Positions 46,913-57,039 of a DNA stretch of 64,000 nucleotides are shown piece after piece. Each line of letters opens with the position of its first letter. Position 1 is the first letter of the stretch. A program made the position numbers and the translations under genes. The notes beneath the pieces were generated by a model, which saw only the letters and a program-made list of their open reading frames with translations, did no database searches and was not told the origin of the DNA. This DNA comes from Rhabdophis nuchalis (taxonomy: Eukaryota > Chordata > Lepidosauria > Squamata > Natricidae), in contig CM077647.1 of the NCBI GenBank assembly GCA_039707465.1, positions 46,960,110-47,024,109 on the forward strand, given 5' to 3'.

Positions 46913-47210
46913 GACCACAACTGAGCCCAAAATTTTGGTTGCTAAGCAAGACCGTCGTTAAGTGAGTTTCACCACATTTTCCAAATTGCCCACGCCCACT
47001 TGGTCACATGACCACTGAGCCACTCCCACAAAACAGGCTACACCTTCTTTTGGCTCTCAAAAGAAATTTCAATCGTTGTACTGTTGATATTTGGCTCCCT
47101 TGACTAATGAGTTTGCCCACCACTGGTCTAACAGAATAACCTATCCTGGAAAATCATGTATTTTTACATTTTACATTTATGTGACTTATATATTGCCATA
47201 TTCTCTAGGC

Positions 47211-47842
47211 CAGCGATGGGGAACCTTTTTTGGCTCACGTGCCATAAGTGGGGGGGGGGGAGTGCAGGGGTCATGCGTAGGTATGCCACACCCATAATGT
47301 AATGAGTGACACCCAGTGCGCATGCGCGCATTACAGGTGCTCCTCCCATTTTTTGCATGATTTTTTTTTGCCCTCCCCAGGCTCCAGGGTCTTTATAGGC
47401 GCTTGGGGAAGGCAAAAACAATCCCCCAGAGGCCTTCCAGAGGCTTCAGGGACCTTCAGGAGGCTTTCCTGAAGCTTCCAGAGCACTTAAAAGGACTCTC
47501 CAAGAAAACCAGAAGGGACTTCTGGTTTGCTCAGGGGGCCATTTTTAGTCCTCCGGAGGCTTTAGGGACCTTTAGAAGGCTTCCTAAAGCACGAGCAAAC
47601 CAGAAATCACTTCCAGTTTGCTCGTAGCGTCCTTTTTAGTCCTCTGGAAGCTTTAGGGAAGCTCCTGAAGCCTCCAGAGGGGCTTGTGGGGGGATGTTTT
47701 TGCTCTCCCCAGGTGCCTATAAAGCCTGGGGAGGGCAAAAATGGTTTTAAAAATAGCTGAACTCAACTTGTTGCATGCCCTGACAAATGGCTCCATGGGC
47801 CACCTGTGGCACGTGTGCCATAGGTTCGCCATCCCGGCGCTA
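47211..47842. mobile_element. hAT-like MITE (~630 bp)
   Basis: Left end CAGCGATGGGGAACCTTTTTTGGC, right end in reverse TAGCGCCGGGATGGCGAACC. Subterminal gtgccat / cacgtgtgccatagg words and an inverted ccctccccaggct…tata / tataaagcctggggaggg pair indicate a foldback MITE. I could not find a convincing 8-bp TSD, so the exact ends may be off by a few bases. Confidence 0.7.
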
Positions 47843-48485
47843 GGCATTCTTGGGGTTAACAATACACTTAGATATTGCCCTTATATTTTTGGAGATCAAG
47901 GATATCTGACTGTCTGTCTATCATTTCCCTCTCTCTCCCTCCCCCTCCCTCCCCCCTTCTCTGTGTGTGTGTGTTTGTGTCTATCTGTCTAGCTATCTAG
48001 CTATCATCTAGCTAACTAGCTAGCTATCTTGTATCCTGCTTCAACATAAAATATTTTAGTGTGAAAGGAAATGTGTGGTAGAATAGATTAAGACTCAAAA
48101 CAGGAATGTTTAGATGAGATTGTTATTCTAATATGAAACCACATAGAGTCCCCCTTCCATTTTTACTGTTCTGCAAACTGAGGCAGGTGTTTGTTTGGGG
48201 ACTAGCATGGTTCTATACTCTTTATACACTTGTAATAACCCTGTTTGATATTACCACCAAAAAGTCCCAATACCAATAAGCAGTGACGAGCTGTAGTTAT
48301 TCAATGAGTTTCAGGGCTGAAGTGGAATTTGAATGTGCATGCAAGGGTTAGAATTGGAGATACCATTTTATGATACTTCTCATCCTTCTTTCATGATCAG
48401 TCCTAGATGATGTTGATATAATATAGAAGTATCAGGCCTCCCTAGGTTTTATATGGTACTACATAGGTTTATGTGCATTCCCCTC
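47843..48485. other. Unassigned DNA with CT and CTAG-type microsatellites
   Basis: ctctctccctccccctccc at 47925-47960, gtgtgtgtgtgtttgtgt, and a ctagctatctagctaac array at about 47980-48030. The rest is unassigned. Confidence 0.6.
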
Positions 48486-49972
48486 CTAATAATAATAATA
48501 ATAATAATTTAATTTTATAACCCGCTCTCTCTCCCCAAGGGGACTCGAGGCGGGGCACAGGCAATTAAAAATACAAAGAACAAACTACAGAGTACAAACA
48601 ACAGAATTAAAAGTAAATTAAATAATTCCTGCGCTAAAACCCATATACTAAACTAAAAATTACCCCTAAAAACCCCCTAACCTAAAAAGAGACTACCCAA
48701 GGCCGGCCAGGCGAAAAAAGTGAGTCTTTAATTTTAAGCGGAAGGAGCGGAGGTCCGTGGTTGTCCTAATATCGGGGGGAAGGTCGTTCCAGAGGGCTGG
48801 GCCCGCCACAGAGAAGGCCCTTCCCCTGGGCGTCGCCCGCTGACAAAGTCTAGTGGACGGCACCCGGAGCAGTCCCTCTCTGTGGGAGCGTATCGGCCGT
48901 GAGGATGTATGAGGCAGGATCCGATCCCGCAGATAACTAGGTCCCGAGCCATGGAGCGCTTTGAAGATGATAATTAACACCTTGAAGCGCACCCGGAAGA
49001 CGACAGGTAGCCAGTGCAGCTCGCGCAAGAGCGGTGTTACGTGGGCAAACCTAGAGGTGCCCATAATTGCTCGCGCGGCTGCGTTCTGGACCAACTGAAG
49101 CCTCCGGGTGCACCTCAAGGGGAGCCCCATGTAGAGAGAGTTGCAATAATCCAGTCGGGATGTCACGAGAGCATGAGTGACTGTGCGAAGGGCGTCCCGA
49201 TCCAATAGGGGGCGCAACTGGCGTACCAGGCGAACCTGGTAAAACGCCCTCCTGGCCACGGCTGTCACTTGATCTTCCATGGACAGCCGGGTATCCAGGA
49301 GGACACCCAAGTTGCGCGCCCCATCCACAGGGGCAAGATGTTCGCCCCCTATGGCCAGCGTTGGAGAGAGCTGGTTGAATCGGGCAGCCGGAAACCACAG
49401 CCACTCGGTCTTGGTCGGGTTGAGCCTGAGTCCGTTACTTCCCATCCAGGTCCGCACGGCTTCCAGGCACTGGCACATCACCGCTACGGCATCGTTGGGG
49501 TGGTTTGGGGTAGATATGTACAGCTGGGTGTCATCAGCGTACAGGTGGTACTCCACCCCAAAGCCACGGATGATCTCACCCAGCGGCTTCATATATGCAT
49601 TAAACAGGAGAGGCGAGAGGACCGACCCCTGAGGCACCCCACATGTGAGGGGTCTCGAGGTCGACCTCTGCCCTCCTGCCAACACAAATTGCGATCGGCC
49701 AGAGAGGTAGGAGGAGAACCACCGTAACACGGTGCCTCCCACCCCCAACCCCCCCAGCCGATGCAATAGGATACCATGGTCGATGGTATCGAAAGCCGCC
49801 GAGAGGTCTAATAGGACCAGGATGGAGGAACAACCCCCATCTCTGGCCCTCCAGAGATCATCTACCAACGCGACCAATGCCGTCTCGGTGCTATGCCCGG
49901 GCCGAAAGCCGGACTGGCGCGGATCTAGATAGTCAACTTCCTCCAGGTGACGGGGAAACTGTTGTGCCACCA
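48486..49972 (-). mobile_element. L2 LINE copy E, 5'-truncated
   Basis: The tail on the plus strand is (AAT)n at 48487-48511, then the 3' UTR in antisense (cccgctctctctccccaagggg), then ORF2 to about 49972, where homology ends within VVAQQFPRH. Same subfamily as A and D. Confidence 0.92.
48693..49970 (-). CDS. L2 ORF2 C-terminal ~425 aa (RT palm to end), open
   Basis: Minus-strand frame from VAQQFPRHLEEV to the natural stop at 48693-48695, without internal stop or shift. Contains LDLSAAFDTIDHGILL, CGVPQGSVLSPLLFN and YADD (49530-49541), then the L2 C-terminal SRLDYCNSLYMGLP and LRELHWLPV. It lacks the endonuclease and the first RT blocks, so it is a dead truncated copy despite its clean frame. 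Nearly identical to copies A and D. Confidence 0.92.
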   Translation of the reverse strand: MAQQFPRHLEEVDYLDPRQSGFRPGHSTETALVALVDDLWRARDGGCSSILVLLDLSAAFDTIDHGILLHRLGGLGVGGTVLRWFSSYLSGRSQFVLAGGQRSTSRPLTCGVPQGSVLSPLLFNAYMKPLGEIIRGFGVEYHLYADDTQLYISTPNHPNDAVAVMCQCLEAVRTWMGSNGLRLNPTKTEWLWFPAARFNQLSPTLAIGGEHLAPVDGARNLGVLLDTRLSMEDQVTAVARRAFYQVRLVRQLRPLLDRDALRTVTHALVTSRLDYCNSLYMGLPLRCTRRLQLVQNAAARAIMGTSRFAHVTPLLRELHWLPVVFRVRFKVLIIIFKALHGSGPSYLRDRILPHTSSRPIRSHREGLLRVPSTRLCQRATPRGRAFSVAGPALWNDLPPDIRTTTDLRSFRLKLKTHFFRLAGLG

Positions 49973-49977
49973 GTTTA

Positions 49978-50480
49978 AGGATCCACATGAAACCACTAAG
50001 TAAGGTCAGCCCTACCTTTGGGGTTCAATGTCGGCAATATGCTGATTATACCCAATTATATTTTTCAATCCCAGTGCCAAGTGAGTCAATTGAGGTCTTA
50101 TCTCATAGTCTGAGATTGTCTGGTTAGGGAATGATCAACCCCAATTTAATCCTATCAAGACTGTGGCTGTTGATATTAGGCTCCCTGAATGTGAGGATTT
50201 CCCTTTTAGGCTCTTGGGAGTACCATTTCACATTACCCTCTTGAACTCACTTTTCCTGCTTGAAGGCAAATGGCAATTATGACCAATGGGGCTTTTGCAT
50301 AGTGCCATTTAGGATACTGGTTGTGTCTCTTCCTAGATAAAGAGGCCCCACTCATCTCTAGTTACCTCAAGGCTAAAGTATTATAATGCATGCTCCATGG
50401 GGCTATCCTTGAAAACAATTTGAAATTTTCAACTGGTCCAGAATTCAGTGCTGTTAGTAGTAATAGCCATACTTTAGTAT
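49978..50480 (+). mobile_element. Older L2-like RT fragment, sense strand
   Basis: The plus strand reads HMKPLSKVSPTFGVQCRQYADYTQLYFSI, which aligns with the YMKPLGEIIRGF…YADDTQLYIS region of L2 but is much diverged, with YADY in place of YADD. A conserved KTVAVD-like stretch and then decayed pieces follow. It faces copy E tail to head. Confidence 0.65.
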
Positions 50481-53018
50481 GCCTATATGACATATATGCT
50501 CCATAAATTGAATGCGTTATTTTGACAGGTGAGCTTGGTGAAACTCCCTTAATTCTCAGTTGCTCCACTCATGAACTGATCACAAAAACCTCTGTTCCTG
50601 CAGTTTACTCCAGAAAAAAAAGAGATTGCGAGATTGCCCACAAGCACTCTGGATATTTGTATTATATGATATTTCAAATCACAGCATGGTCATCATTAAG
50701 TGTTTTTAGTATCTGAGATTCATTCCTTTCATTCCTCCTTTATATGTCATTTTTTTATTGTTCTAATCAAGCAACAGAAGGAACTGCTATTTCCAGTCTC
50801 AGCCAAATATTTTGTAGTGGTTCTACAGTTTCACTACAAATATATTTAGACATGATATTGAGGATTTCAAACTTTTTTTGGGGTCTCTATTTTCTTCTTA
50901 AAGTTGAATATCTTCAGTTTCGTTGATGCCCATCACCCATTCTAAATTCATTATTCTTAGGCATGCCATTACATAGATTGGCTTAGAAATGGTGACAGCT
51001 TTCATGGCAAACACAGTTGGCAGCCAAGACATCCACATTTCAGTATAAACAGCATATGAACTCCATGTGTCTGACATTTCACACAATATGCTCTCTAGCT
51101 TTAAGAAAACATTATTTCATGTTCTTACTCTAATCAGTCTTGTCTGCCATCTACAAGAACAGAGAGGTTCATTGTTATATGCAGCTGTCATTTGTCCCAT
51201 CTTCTTGCTCTTTCTGACTTCAATATCTTTGTGGTATTTAGTGAAAGTAATTTTCACTTAGAAATTTTCTGCCCTTTCAGTAAAGTACAAGTGTAGCACT
51301 TCATCAATGGCCAAAGAATTCCAAGCTATCTGGGATGTATCAGGACAGTTGATAAAACCTCACAGAGCAACCTATGATAGTACATCCCATCATAAATAAA
51401 AAAAAGTAGAAAGGGCCTTTGTCAGTGTTTATCTGTAGCGCTTTTATTCTTTGCCCTTGATTTCCTCTTCAGAAAATTGATGCACCCTTAAATTGAAGCA
51501 GGAGGCTTGACAGGTGATGGTTAAGGTGATAACTGCTCAGATTTCATCAGCCAGTGTTTTTCTGGGGGCGCAATTGTAGGAACTTTCAGCTAGATTACCT
51601 GTCATCCACTACATCAGATAAAAGAGGGAGAGTTGAAAGATGCAGTATTGCCACTGTACCTTAGAGGAAATGAAAAGTGCAGGTAAGGTAACCAAAGATA
51701 GAAAAAAGTGCAATTATTTTCTAATCAAGCTTTTTCTGTCGAGAATGTCAGTGCTAAAATGGGCAACCACTGGACAATATCTATTGTTTCATTTGCATTG
51801 TTAAATATGCCAAGGAAGGAAATACAGCAAAAGATCCCCAAAGGTCACTTGGTAGGTAGCACTTTATGTTTTAAAACTTGACTATAGTCATTTAAGTTTG
51901 CTGTGGCCTGAAATACTGTGCAACTTATATTTAGAAAATTGGGGAAATGATCCATTTTAACGTGTTTCAATATTCCTCCTTCAACTGCTACCTTGCTGAT
52001 TGTGAGGCTGCTCCAAAGTTTTAACAATTCCATGGCTTTGTAAAAATGAAAAAGCAAACTTGTAGTGGTGCCTTCATTGATGCCATACAGAGATAACTGA
52101 TCCTACATTGTCAAAGACTTTCTGTAAAAGACAATGACAATTTGGAATAAGATCTATCTCTTGTGGGAGATAAGTTGATTCTTCATGCCAAACATTATGT
52201 CATTAAATACATTTCAGGAGGAAATAGTGGGGGAGGGGGGATGCAGCTGGTGTAATGGGAAAAAAAGCCCTCCCATTGATAGTAAAAATGAACAGCATGG
52301 GAAAGATTCAAGGAGAATCTGAACAAATAATCATCTTATCTTGAGGTTTTTAATGCATCAAATAGCATTCTGCTCTTATAAATTCTTCTTCATCATAGAA
52401 ACATTATAATCTTCATCAGAACTTGAGTTTGAACAATTGTCTTCTTATACAAGCCACCCAATGTTTCCCATATCATAATCAAATACATTAAATCTGAAGT
52501 TATTTATAGCACTAAATTAATGGTGTCTCATTATCCACCAGTCAGGCCATAGCATATGATGTTAAAAACAAAAACTTTCCTACAATAACCAATGACAAAT
52601 CCTCTATGTAAAGTGTTATTAGAGCAAAAACAAAAGAGAATAAAGCAATTACTTGCTATCATATTATTTGGAACAATTCAAAGTGTACATATTTCTACAA
52701 TGCTGAAATACTTTCAGTGGCCTACACATACTAAATGGCTAAATGAAGGTAAAATAGAGAGAAAGGCTGAGATGCAATAGCTCTCCATACCTGTTCATGT
52801 ATTACCTGATTAGGTATGTGGCAGAATAACTCATAATTTAACAGTTTGTAGTGAATGTGAAATCATCAATTTGTTGCAAACTTCAAGTTTAAAAATGATA
52901 ACTAAGTTTAGATTACATACAAAGACAGGAAAAAAGAAACAATCATTTTTCTTACAGGGAAGGAAAATTGGATTAATTAGCAGGCTTTGCCCCTAGCTTC
53001 TGATAAAGTAGAAAGTGT
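50481..53018. other. Unassigned DNA, no gene
   Basis: No domain-bearing frame. 51430-51660 is of higher complexity and is listed separately. The rest is AT-rich with no named repeat. Confidence 0.5.
51430..51660. other. Candidate conserved non-coding element
   Basis: Words such as gcttgacaggtgatgg, ttttctgggggcgcaattg and gattacctgtcatccac (a near-inverted pair around tgacaggt / acctgtca) resemble homeobox-type (TGACAGGT) binding sites. Speculative. Confidence 0.25.
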
Positions 53019-53026
53019 GCTTATAG

Positions 53027-53287
53027 CAGGGGTATACCAATGCTCTGAAGTCTACTACTGGTTCACTTTGTGCACATGGTACTGCAGGCATTAAGAAGAC
53101 TTTTCTCAGTCTGCAAAGGTAAATAGAACAGCGGGGAGGGGGGGAAGCAGTGCCGCAAGACTTAGATTCTCTAGAAAGCAGGATATAAACAACTTTTTAA
53201 CCCAAACCAGTAGTAAAAACCTGAATCGGTAGCATTTTTATTACTGGTTTGGGTGAACTGGCCCAAACCGGTAGCATTTCACCCCTG
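53027..53287. mobile_element. hAT-type MITE, 261 bp (ACCGGT family)
   Basis: Starts CAGGGGTATACC and ends …aaaccggtagcatttcACCCCTG. Flanks gcttatag (53019-53026) and gtttatac (53288-53295) match at 6 of 8 bases. The interior (tctgcaaaggtaaatagaacagcgggg) matches, inverted, the copy at 60689-61016. Confidence 0.72.
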
Positions 53288-53465
53288 GTTTATACCTCTT
53301 GTATCATATTTAATTACATAGACTGACGGCTATTTCTACACATTTTAATTCTAAAATGTAAATGCTTCAGTTTGAATGAAAATTGTTAGAGAAAGAAAGG
53401 GGCAAAATATGTATGTAGGCTTATTTCTTAGGCTTGACAGAGTTTAAAAGATTCACAGGATACCC

Positions 53466-53523
53466 TGAACCTTTGCAAGTTTAGGATGTGTGAACTTCAT
53501 CTCCCAGAATTCCCCAGCCAGAA
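53466..53523. repeat. Half copy of the CTTGGC-type MITE
   Basis: gaacctttgcaagtttaggatgtgtgaacttcatctcccagaattccccagcc matches one arm of the MITE family at 25212-25329. Confidence 0.65.
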
Positions 53524-53778
53524 AGCCATCCAATTAAAATAATTGTTTTCCCCAGGTTCTCACTTCTAGCAGCAAGATGTGGAGGCAGAATGTGATAATG
53601 TCTTTGTTAGGGTGCTCAGAATCACACTAGTCAAATGTTTATAATTATTTCAGCATTTCCTCAAAATTCTGAATTACCTTCTTAGCCATTACATTCTTTG
53701 GTTAAGGTTTGTGGCAGAAGATATCTTTCCTACCATATATAGGAAAGATATAAATAAAATATAAATAAAATATAAATA

Positions 53779-53854
53779 AAATTATATATCTATATGTCTA
53801 TATCTATATCTATATCTATATCTATATCTATATCTATATCTATATCTATATCTA

Positions 53855-53919
<65 letters not shown>
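53779..53919 (+). repeat. (TATATC)n then (TATC)n microsatellite
   Basis: Hexamer array to about 53858, then about 15 units of the tetramer, ending against the Penelope element. Confidence 0.97.
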
Positions 53920-53940
53920 GTTTTCGTAGATTTTCACGGG

Positions 53941-54260
53941 TGCTGGTCTTGTTGTATTCGGGTGTTTTCTCGCGTAAGCATGAGATTGTTTTTGCAACGT
54001 TTCGGCAAGATCTCACTTGCCATCTTCAGGCTTCGGTCTGTGGTTACGAAGGTGCCGCACTTCCTTAAATCTTGGTGGAGGGGGTGGATTGCTAACTCTG
54101 TTGTTATGAGTGGGTTGATTGGCTGTGCTGCTGTATCATGATTGGTAGATTGATGCTGATTGGTCTTATTTGTATGTTTCTCCTTATTTTGAATTTTAAC
54201 GGCTTGGGTGGAGGGTGGGGCTCATCTATTGGTCAGTGCTGGTTTTCAGATGTCTGGTAG
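53941..54260 (+). repeat. Left inverted arm of the Penelope copy
   Basis: About 320 bp, pairing with 54627-54931 in inverted orientation. Small differences (ggttgattggctgtgctgctg against cagctgcacagcc) show that the arms have begun to diverge. Confidence 0.88.
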
Positions 54261-54626
54261 ATGGGAGGTGTCATCACGTTTGTTCATATTGTTAGGTTGT
54301 TTCTCTATTTCGATGGCTTCTCTGATTATTCTCCTGTTGAGCTGTTCAGCCTTGGAGATCAATTTAGTTCCTTGAACGTCAATATCATGTCCTGTAGCTT
54401 TGAAATGTTGATAAACAGATGAGGTATTAAGATGATTTTTTACTGCATTCTTATGTTCCGTGATGCGTGCACTTATTCTTCTATTAGTTTGTCCTATGTA
54501 AGTAGCAGGGCAGATTTTACATGGAATTTTGTAGACTCCTTGACTTTCTAGTTGGATCTTGTCTTTGGGATTCCTTAGGACATTGGTTATTTTTTGGTTG
54601 GTGTTGAATGTTGTCACACCTCTCAC
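54246..54626 (-). pseudogene. Penelope GIY-YIG endonuclease domain (126-aa remnant)
   Basis: Minus-strand open frame containing GVYKIPCKICPATYIGQT, i.e. the GIY…YIG signature (GVY and YIG here) with a CxxC between, then RRISARITEHKNAVKNH with the expected arginine and EH region, and ending in EAIEIEKQP. In Penelope-like elements this domain follows the RT and nicks the target DNA. The frame is clean over the domain, but the RT is gone and the C-terminus runs into the arm, so it is a fragment. Confidence 0.87.
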
Positions 54627-54930
54627 CTACCAGACATCTGGAAACCAGCACTGGCCAACAGATGAGCCCCACCCTCCACTCAAGCCATTAAAATTCAAAA
54701 TAAGGAGAAACATACAAATAAGACCAATCAGCATCAATCTACCAATCCTGATACAGCTGCACAGCCACTCACAACAGTCAGCACTCCACTCCCCCCCCCC
54801 AAGATTTAAGGAAGGGCGGCACCTTCGTAACCACAGACCGAAGCCTGAAGATGGCAAGTGAGATCTTGCCGAAATGTTGCAAACAATCTAATGCTTACAC
54901 AGGAAAACACCCGAATACAACAAGACCAGC

Positions 54931-54931
<1 letters not shown>
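54627..54931 (-). repeat. Right inverted arm of the Penelope copy
   Basis: Reverse complement of 53941-54260. Includes a C-run (54790-54800) not present in the other arm. Confidence 0.88.
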
Positions 54932-54985
<54 letters not shown>

Positions 54986-54999
54986 TGTATGTATGTATG

Positions 55000-55045
<46 letters not shown>

Positions 55046-55110
55046 CATATGCATATGCATATGCATATGCATATGTATATGTATATGTATAGAATATGTA
55101 TATGTATATG
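54932..55110 (+). repeat. (AT)n-(TATG)n-(TATATG)n compound microsatellite
   Basis: (AT)n to 54957, (TATG)n to about 55004, then tatatg/catatg hexamers to 55110. The open frames across it (YIYI, MYVCM) are artefacts. Confidence 0.97.
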
Positions 55111-55320
55111 TATAATTGTTTCACAACACCCTGTTAGAGCCCCAATTAAGGAGACATACTGTTTCCTTTTCTGCCATTCGGCAGATATTAAAAAATTAAC
55201 ACAACGGAACTTATGGCTTTCTGTCTAGATGGTTTCTGGTGATGAGCCGAAAGGCAGAAAAGAAAACAGTATGTCTCCTCCCTTAATTGCGGCTCTAACA
55301 GGGTGTTGTGAAACAATTAT
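55111..55320. mobile_element. Inverted pair of SINE 3' tails (hairpin)
   Basis: taattgtttcacaacaccctgttagagccccaattaagg…ctgttt (55111-55165) is the reverse complement of aaacagtatgtctcc…cagggtgttgtgaaacaatta (about 55268-55319). The sequence between (ttatggctttctgtctagatggtttctggtgatgagccgaaaggcag) matches, inverted, the tail of the SINE copy at 55552-55890. So a minus-strand tail and a plus-strand tail lie head to head. Confidence 0.75.
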
Positions 55321-55514
55321 AGATATTAACCCTCCTGTCTCAGCTGATGCAATTGGGAGAGCCAGGCTGGCTGAATGGTTTAAAAGCCCCTGCCTGATAT
55401 GCAATACAGCCCCGGTTCGAATCCCAGTAAGAGTATGACTAGCTGATGAGAGCTAATAAGCTTGAAATAGATCTATCCTAGTCTCTCTGATTTATTTATT
55501 GATCATCTCATAAT

Positions 55515-55516
<2 letters not shown>
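55321..55516 (+). mobile_element. tRNA-headed SINE, 5' part (plus strand)
   Basis: Pol III-type A box TGGCTGAATGG (55368-55378) and B box GGTTCGAATCC (55414-55424), spaced as in a tRNA, then gatgagagctaataagcttgaaatagatctatcctagtctc. The 3' part is lost at a (CA)n run. The tRNA-like head has no proper cloverleaf stem pairing that I can confirm, so it is not a tRNA gene. Family name not known to me. Confidence 0.72.

Positions 55517-55545
<29 letters not shown>
55517..55545 (+). repeat. (CA)n microsatellite
   Basis: About 13 CA units truncating the plus-strand SINE. Confidence 0.95.
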
Positions 55546-55550
<5 letters not shown>

Positions 55551-55890
55551 GTAATTGTTTCACAACAAACTGTTATTATTAGGCCCCAATTAAGGGAGGA
55601 GACATACTGTTTCCCTTACTGCCTATCGGCTCATCGCTAGAGACCATCCAGACAGCAAGCCAAGAATTACGTTGTATAATATTTTAGATATGTGTGTTCG
55701 TTTTATGAGCTGATCAATAAATTAAATTAGAAGAGACCAGGATAGATCTATTTCGAGCTTATTAGCTCTCATCAGCTGGCCATACCCCTTACTGGGATTC
55801 GAACTGGGGCTATGTTGCATGCAAGGCGAGAAGCCTCACATTTAAGCCAAACCAGTTCCCCTATTACATCAGCTTAGACAGGGTATATTA
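55546..55890 (-). mobile_element. tRNA-headed SINE, near full length (minus strand)
   Basis: In minus-strand order: head with accctgtctaagctgatgtaata, A-box-like TGGCTTAAATG (55839-55849), B box aGTTCGAATCC (55795-55805), then gctgatgagagctaataagctcgaaatagatctatcctggtctc, then a tail ending aattggggcctaataataacagtttgttgtgaaacaatta. It is the best template for the other pieces of this cluster. Confidence 0.75.
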
Positions 55891-55985
55891 GTATAGGTAA
55901 TTGTTTCACAACAACCTGTTATTATTAGGCCCCAATTAATTATTAATTATTAATATTAATAAATTAATATTAATAAATATTAATT
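55891..55985 (-). mobile_element. SINE 3' tail fragment and AT-rich spacer
   Basis: taattgtttcacaacaacctgttattattaggccccaatta (about 55898-55938) is a further minus-strand copy of the SINE tail end. It is followed by attaattattaat-type sequence. Confidence 0.7.
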
Positions 55986-56009
55986 ATTAATCATCCCTTA
56001 AAGAAATTT

Positions 56010-56117
<108 letters not shown>

Positions 56118-56164
56118 CAGTTCTGCATTCAGCAGTGTTCACCAGAGATTATGTCAGGTGAATT

Positions 56165-56572
56165 TTGTTGTTGTTGTTAGTTGCGAAGTCGTGTCCAACC
56201 CATTGCAACCCCATGGACAATGTTCCTCCTACCATCCTCTGGAATTTATTTAAGTTCACTTCTACTCCTTCAGTGACTCCATCTAGCCACTTCATTCTCT
56301 GTCTTCCTGTTCTTCTTTTGCTCTCAATCTTTCCAGCATTAGGCTCTTCTCCAGGGAGTCCTTCCTTCTCATTAGGTGGCCAAAATATTTGCGTTTCATC
56401 TTCAGGATCTGGCCTTCTAAAGAGCAGTCAGGGTTGATTGCCTTGAAATCCAAGAGACTCGTAAGAATCTTCTCCAACACCATAGTTCAAAGGCCTCAAT
56501 TCTTTAGTGCTCAGCCTTTCTTATGGTCCAACTTTCAGTCATATATTGCAACAGGTAAAATTATATCAGGTA
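56165..56572 (-). mobile_element. BovB (RTE) LINE 3' region, antisense
   Basis: gttgcgaagtcgtgtccaaccc…aaccccatggac, then ctttccagcattaggctcttctcc. The minus-strand frame 56483-56292 reads YFGHLMRRKDSLEKSLMLERL, a BovB RT C-terminal motif. 5'-truncated and broken. Confidence 0.9.
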
Positions 56573-56654
56573 AATTCAAGAAATTCAAGCTAGCTAGAAA
56601 ATTTCAGTTCAGTTTTAGGGCAAATTCATATGCAAAAAAGCAAGACTATTAGTT

Positions 56655-56800
56655 GATTTGTTTATATGTTTCATTGATTTATATCTTACTTTTCATTCAG
56701 GAGCTCAGGGTGGCATAAAGCGAATGCTCTGCTCCCATTTCCATAGAGAGGATAAAGCCCATCCAAAGGGTGAACTTGAATCTGGGTCTCCTTGAATCTG
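56655..56800. mobile_element. Possible old L2/MIR-like 3' fragment
   Basis: gatttatatcttacttttcattcaggagctcagggtggcataaagcg resembles LINE 3' ends of the 'ctcagggtggc' type. Weak. 56573-56654 and 56801-57039 are unassigned; the G-run 56995-57004 is the only other landmark. Confidence 0.3.
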
Positions 56801-57039
56801 GTCCATCAAGAATAGAAATTGGGGTACAACTCTGAGGGCAGTTATTACATTTCATATAAAGAACATCAAGACCTTAATAATAATCTAACCTGTTCTCAGG
56901 CTTGGTTAAAATAAAGGTGAAAATACATGCATCAGGAAATTTCTAGGTTACAGTTTACATTTAAATAATCTTTGCAAAAGGGCATATGGCTATAGGGGGG
57001 GGGGAAAGGATGGGGAATTGTTATGTAGTACTGAATGGT

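Larger units (their letters stand above)
45879..47125. mobile_element. Composite non-autonomous hAT element 2 (1247 bp)
   Basis: The ends are CAGTGGTCGGCAAAC and, in reverse, CAGTGGTGGGCAAAC, flanked by the perfect 8-bp GTCTAACA. The left arm has the gtggctcatgagccac hairpin and cggctctttggcccc. The core is a GC-rich palindrome (45968-46440) plus a purine-rich array (46441-46912) homologous to the core of element 1, although the ends differ. The right arm contains ctgagcccaaaattttggttgctaagcaagac, a piece of another squamate repeat. No transposase frame. Confidence 0.9.
53920..54931 (-). mobile_element. Penelope-like element with inverted terminal arms
   Basis: The left arm 53941-54260 and right arm 54627-54931 are reverse complements over ~300 bp (tgctggtcttgttgtattcgggtg… against …cacccgaatacaacaagaccagca). 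Both carry the acgtttcggcaagatctcacttgccatcttcaggcttcggtc-type sequence of Penelope LTR-like ends. The spacer holds a GIY-YIG endonuclease frame. No RT part remains. Microsatellites abut both ends. Confidence 0.85.

Noticed and set aside
47211..47842. 8-bp TSD for this hAT-like MITE
   Set aside because: Flanks share only short ggcattct/attctctaggc-like words that do not line up; not claimed.
54246..54626. Host GIY-YIG nuclease gene
   Set aside because: It sits between inverted Penelope arms and lacks other domains, so it is transposon-derived.
54806..55228. Ile/Tyr/Met/Cys repeat proteins
   Set aside because: Translations of the AT/TATG microsatellite.
55354..55430. Functional tRNA gene
   Set aside because: A and B boxes are present, but the sequence is the head of a repeated SINE and I could not confirm cloverleaf stems.
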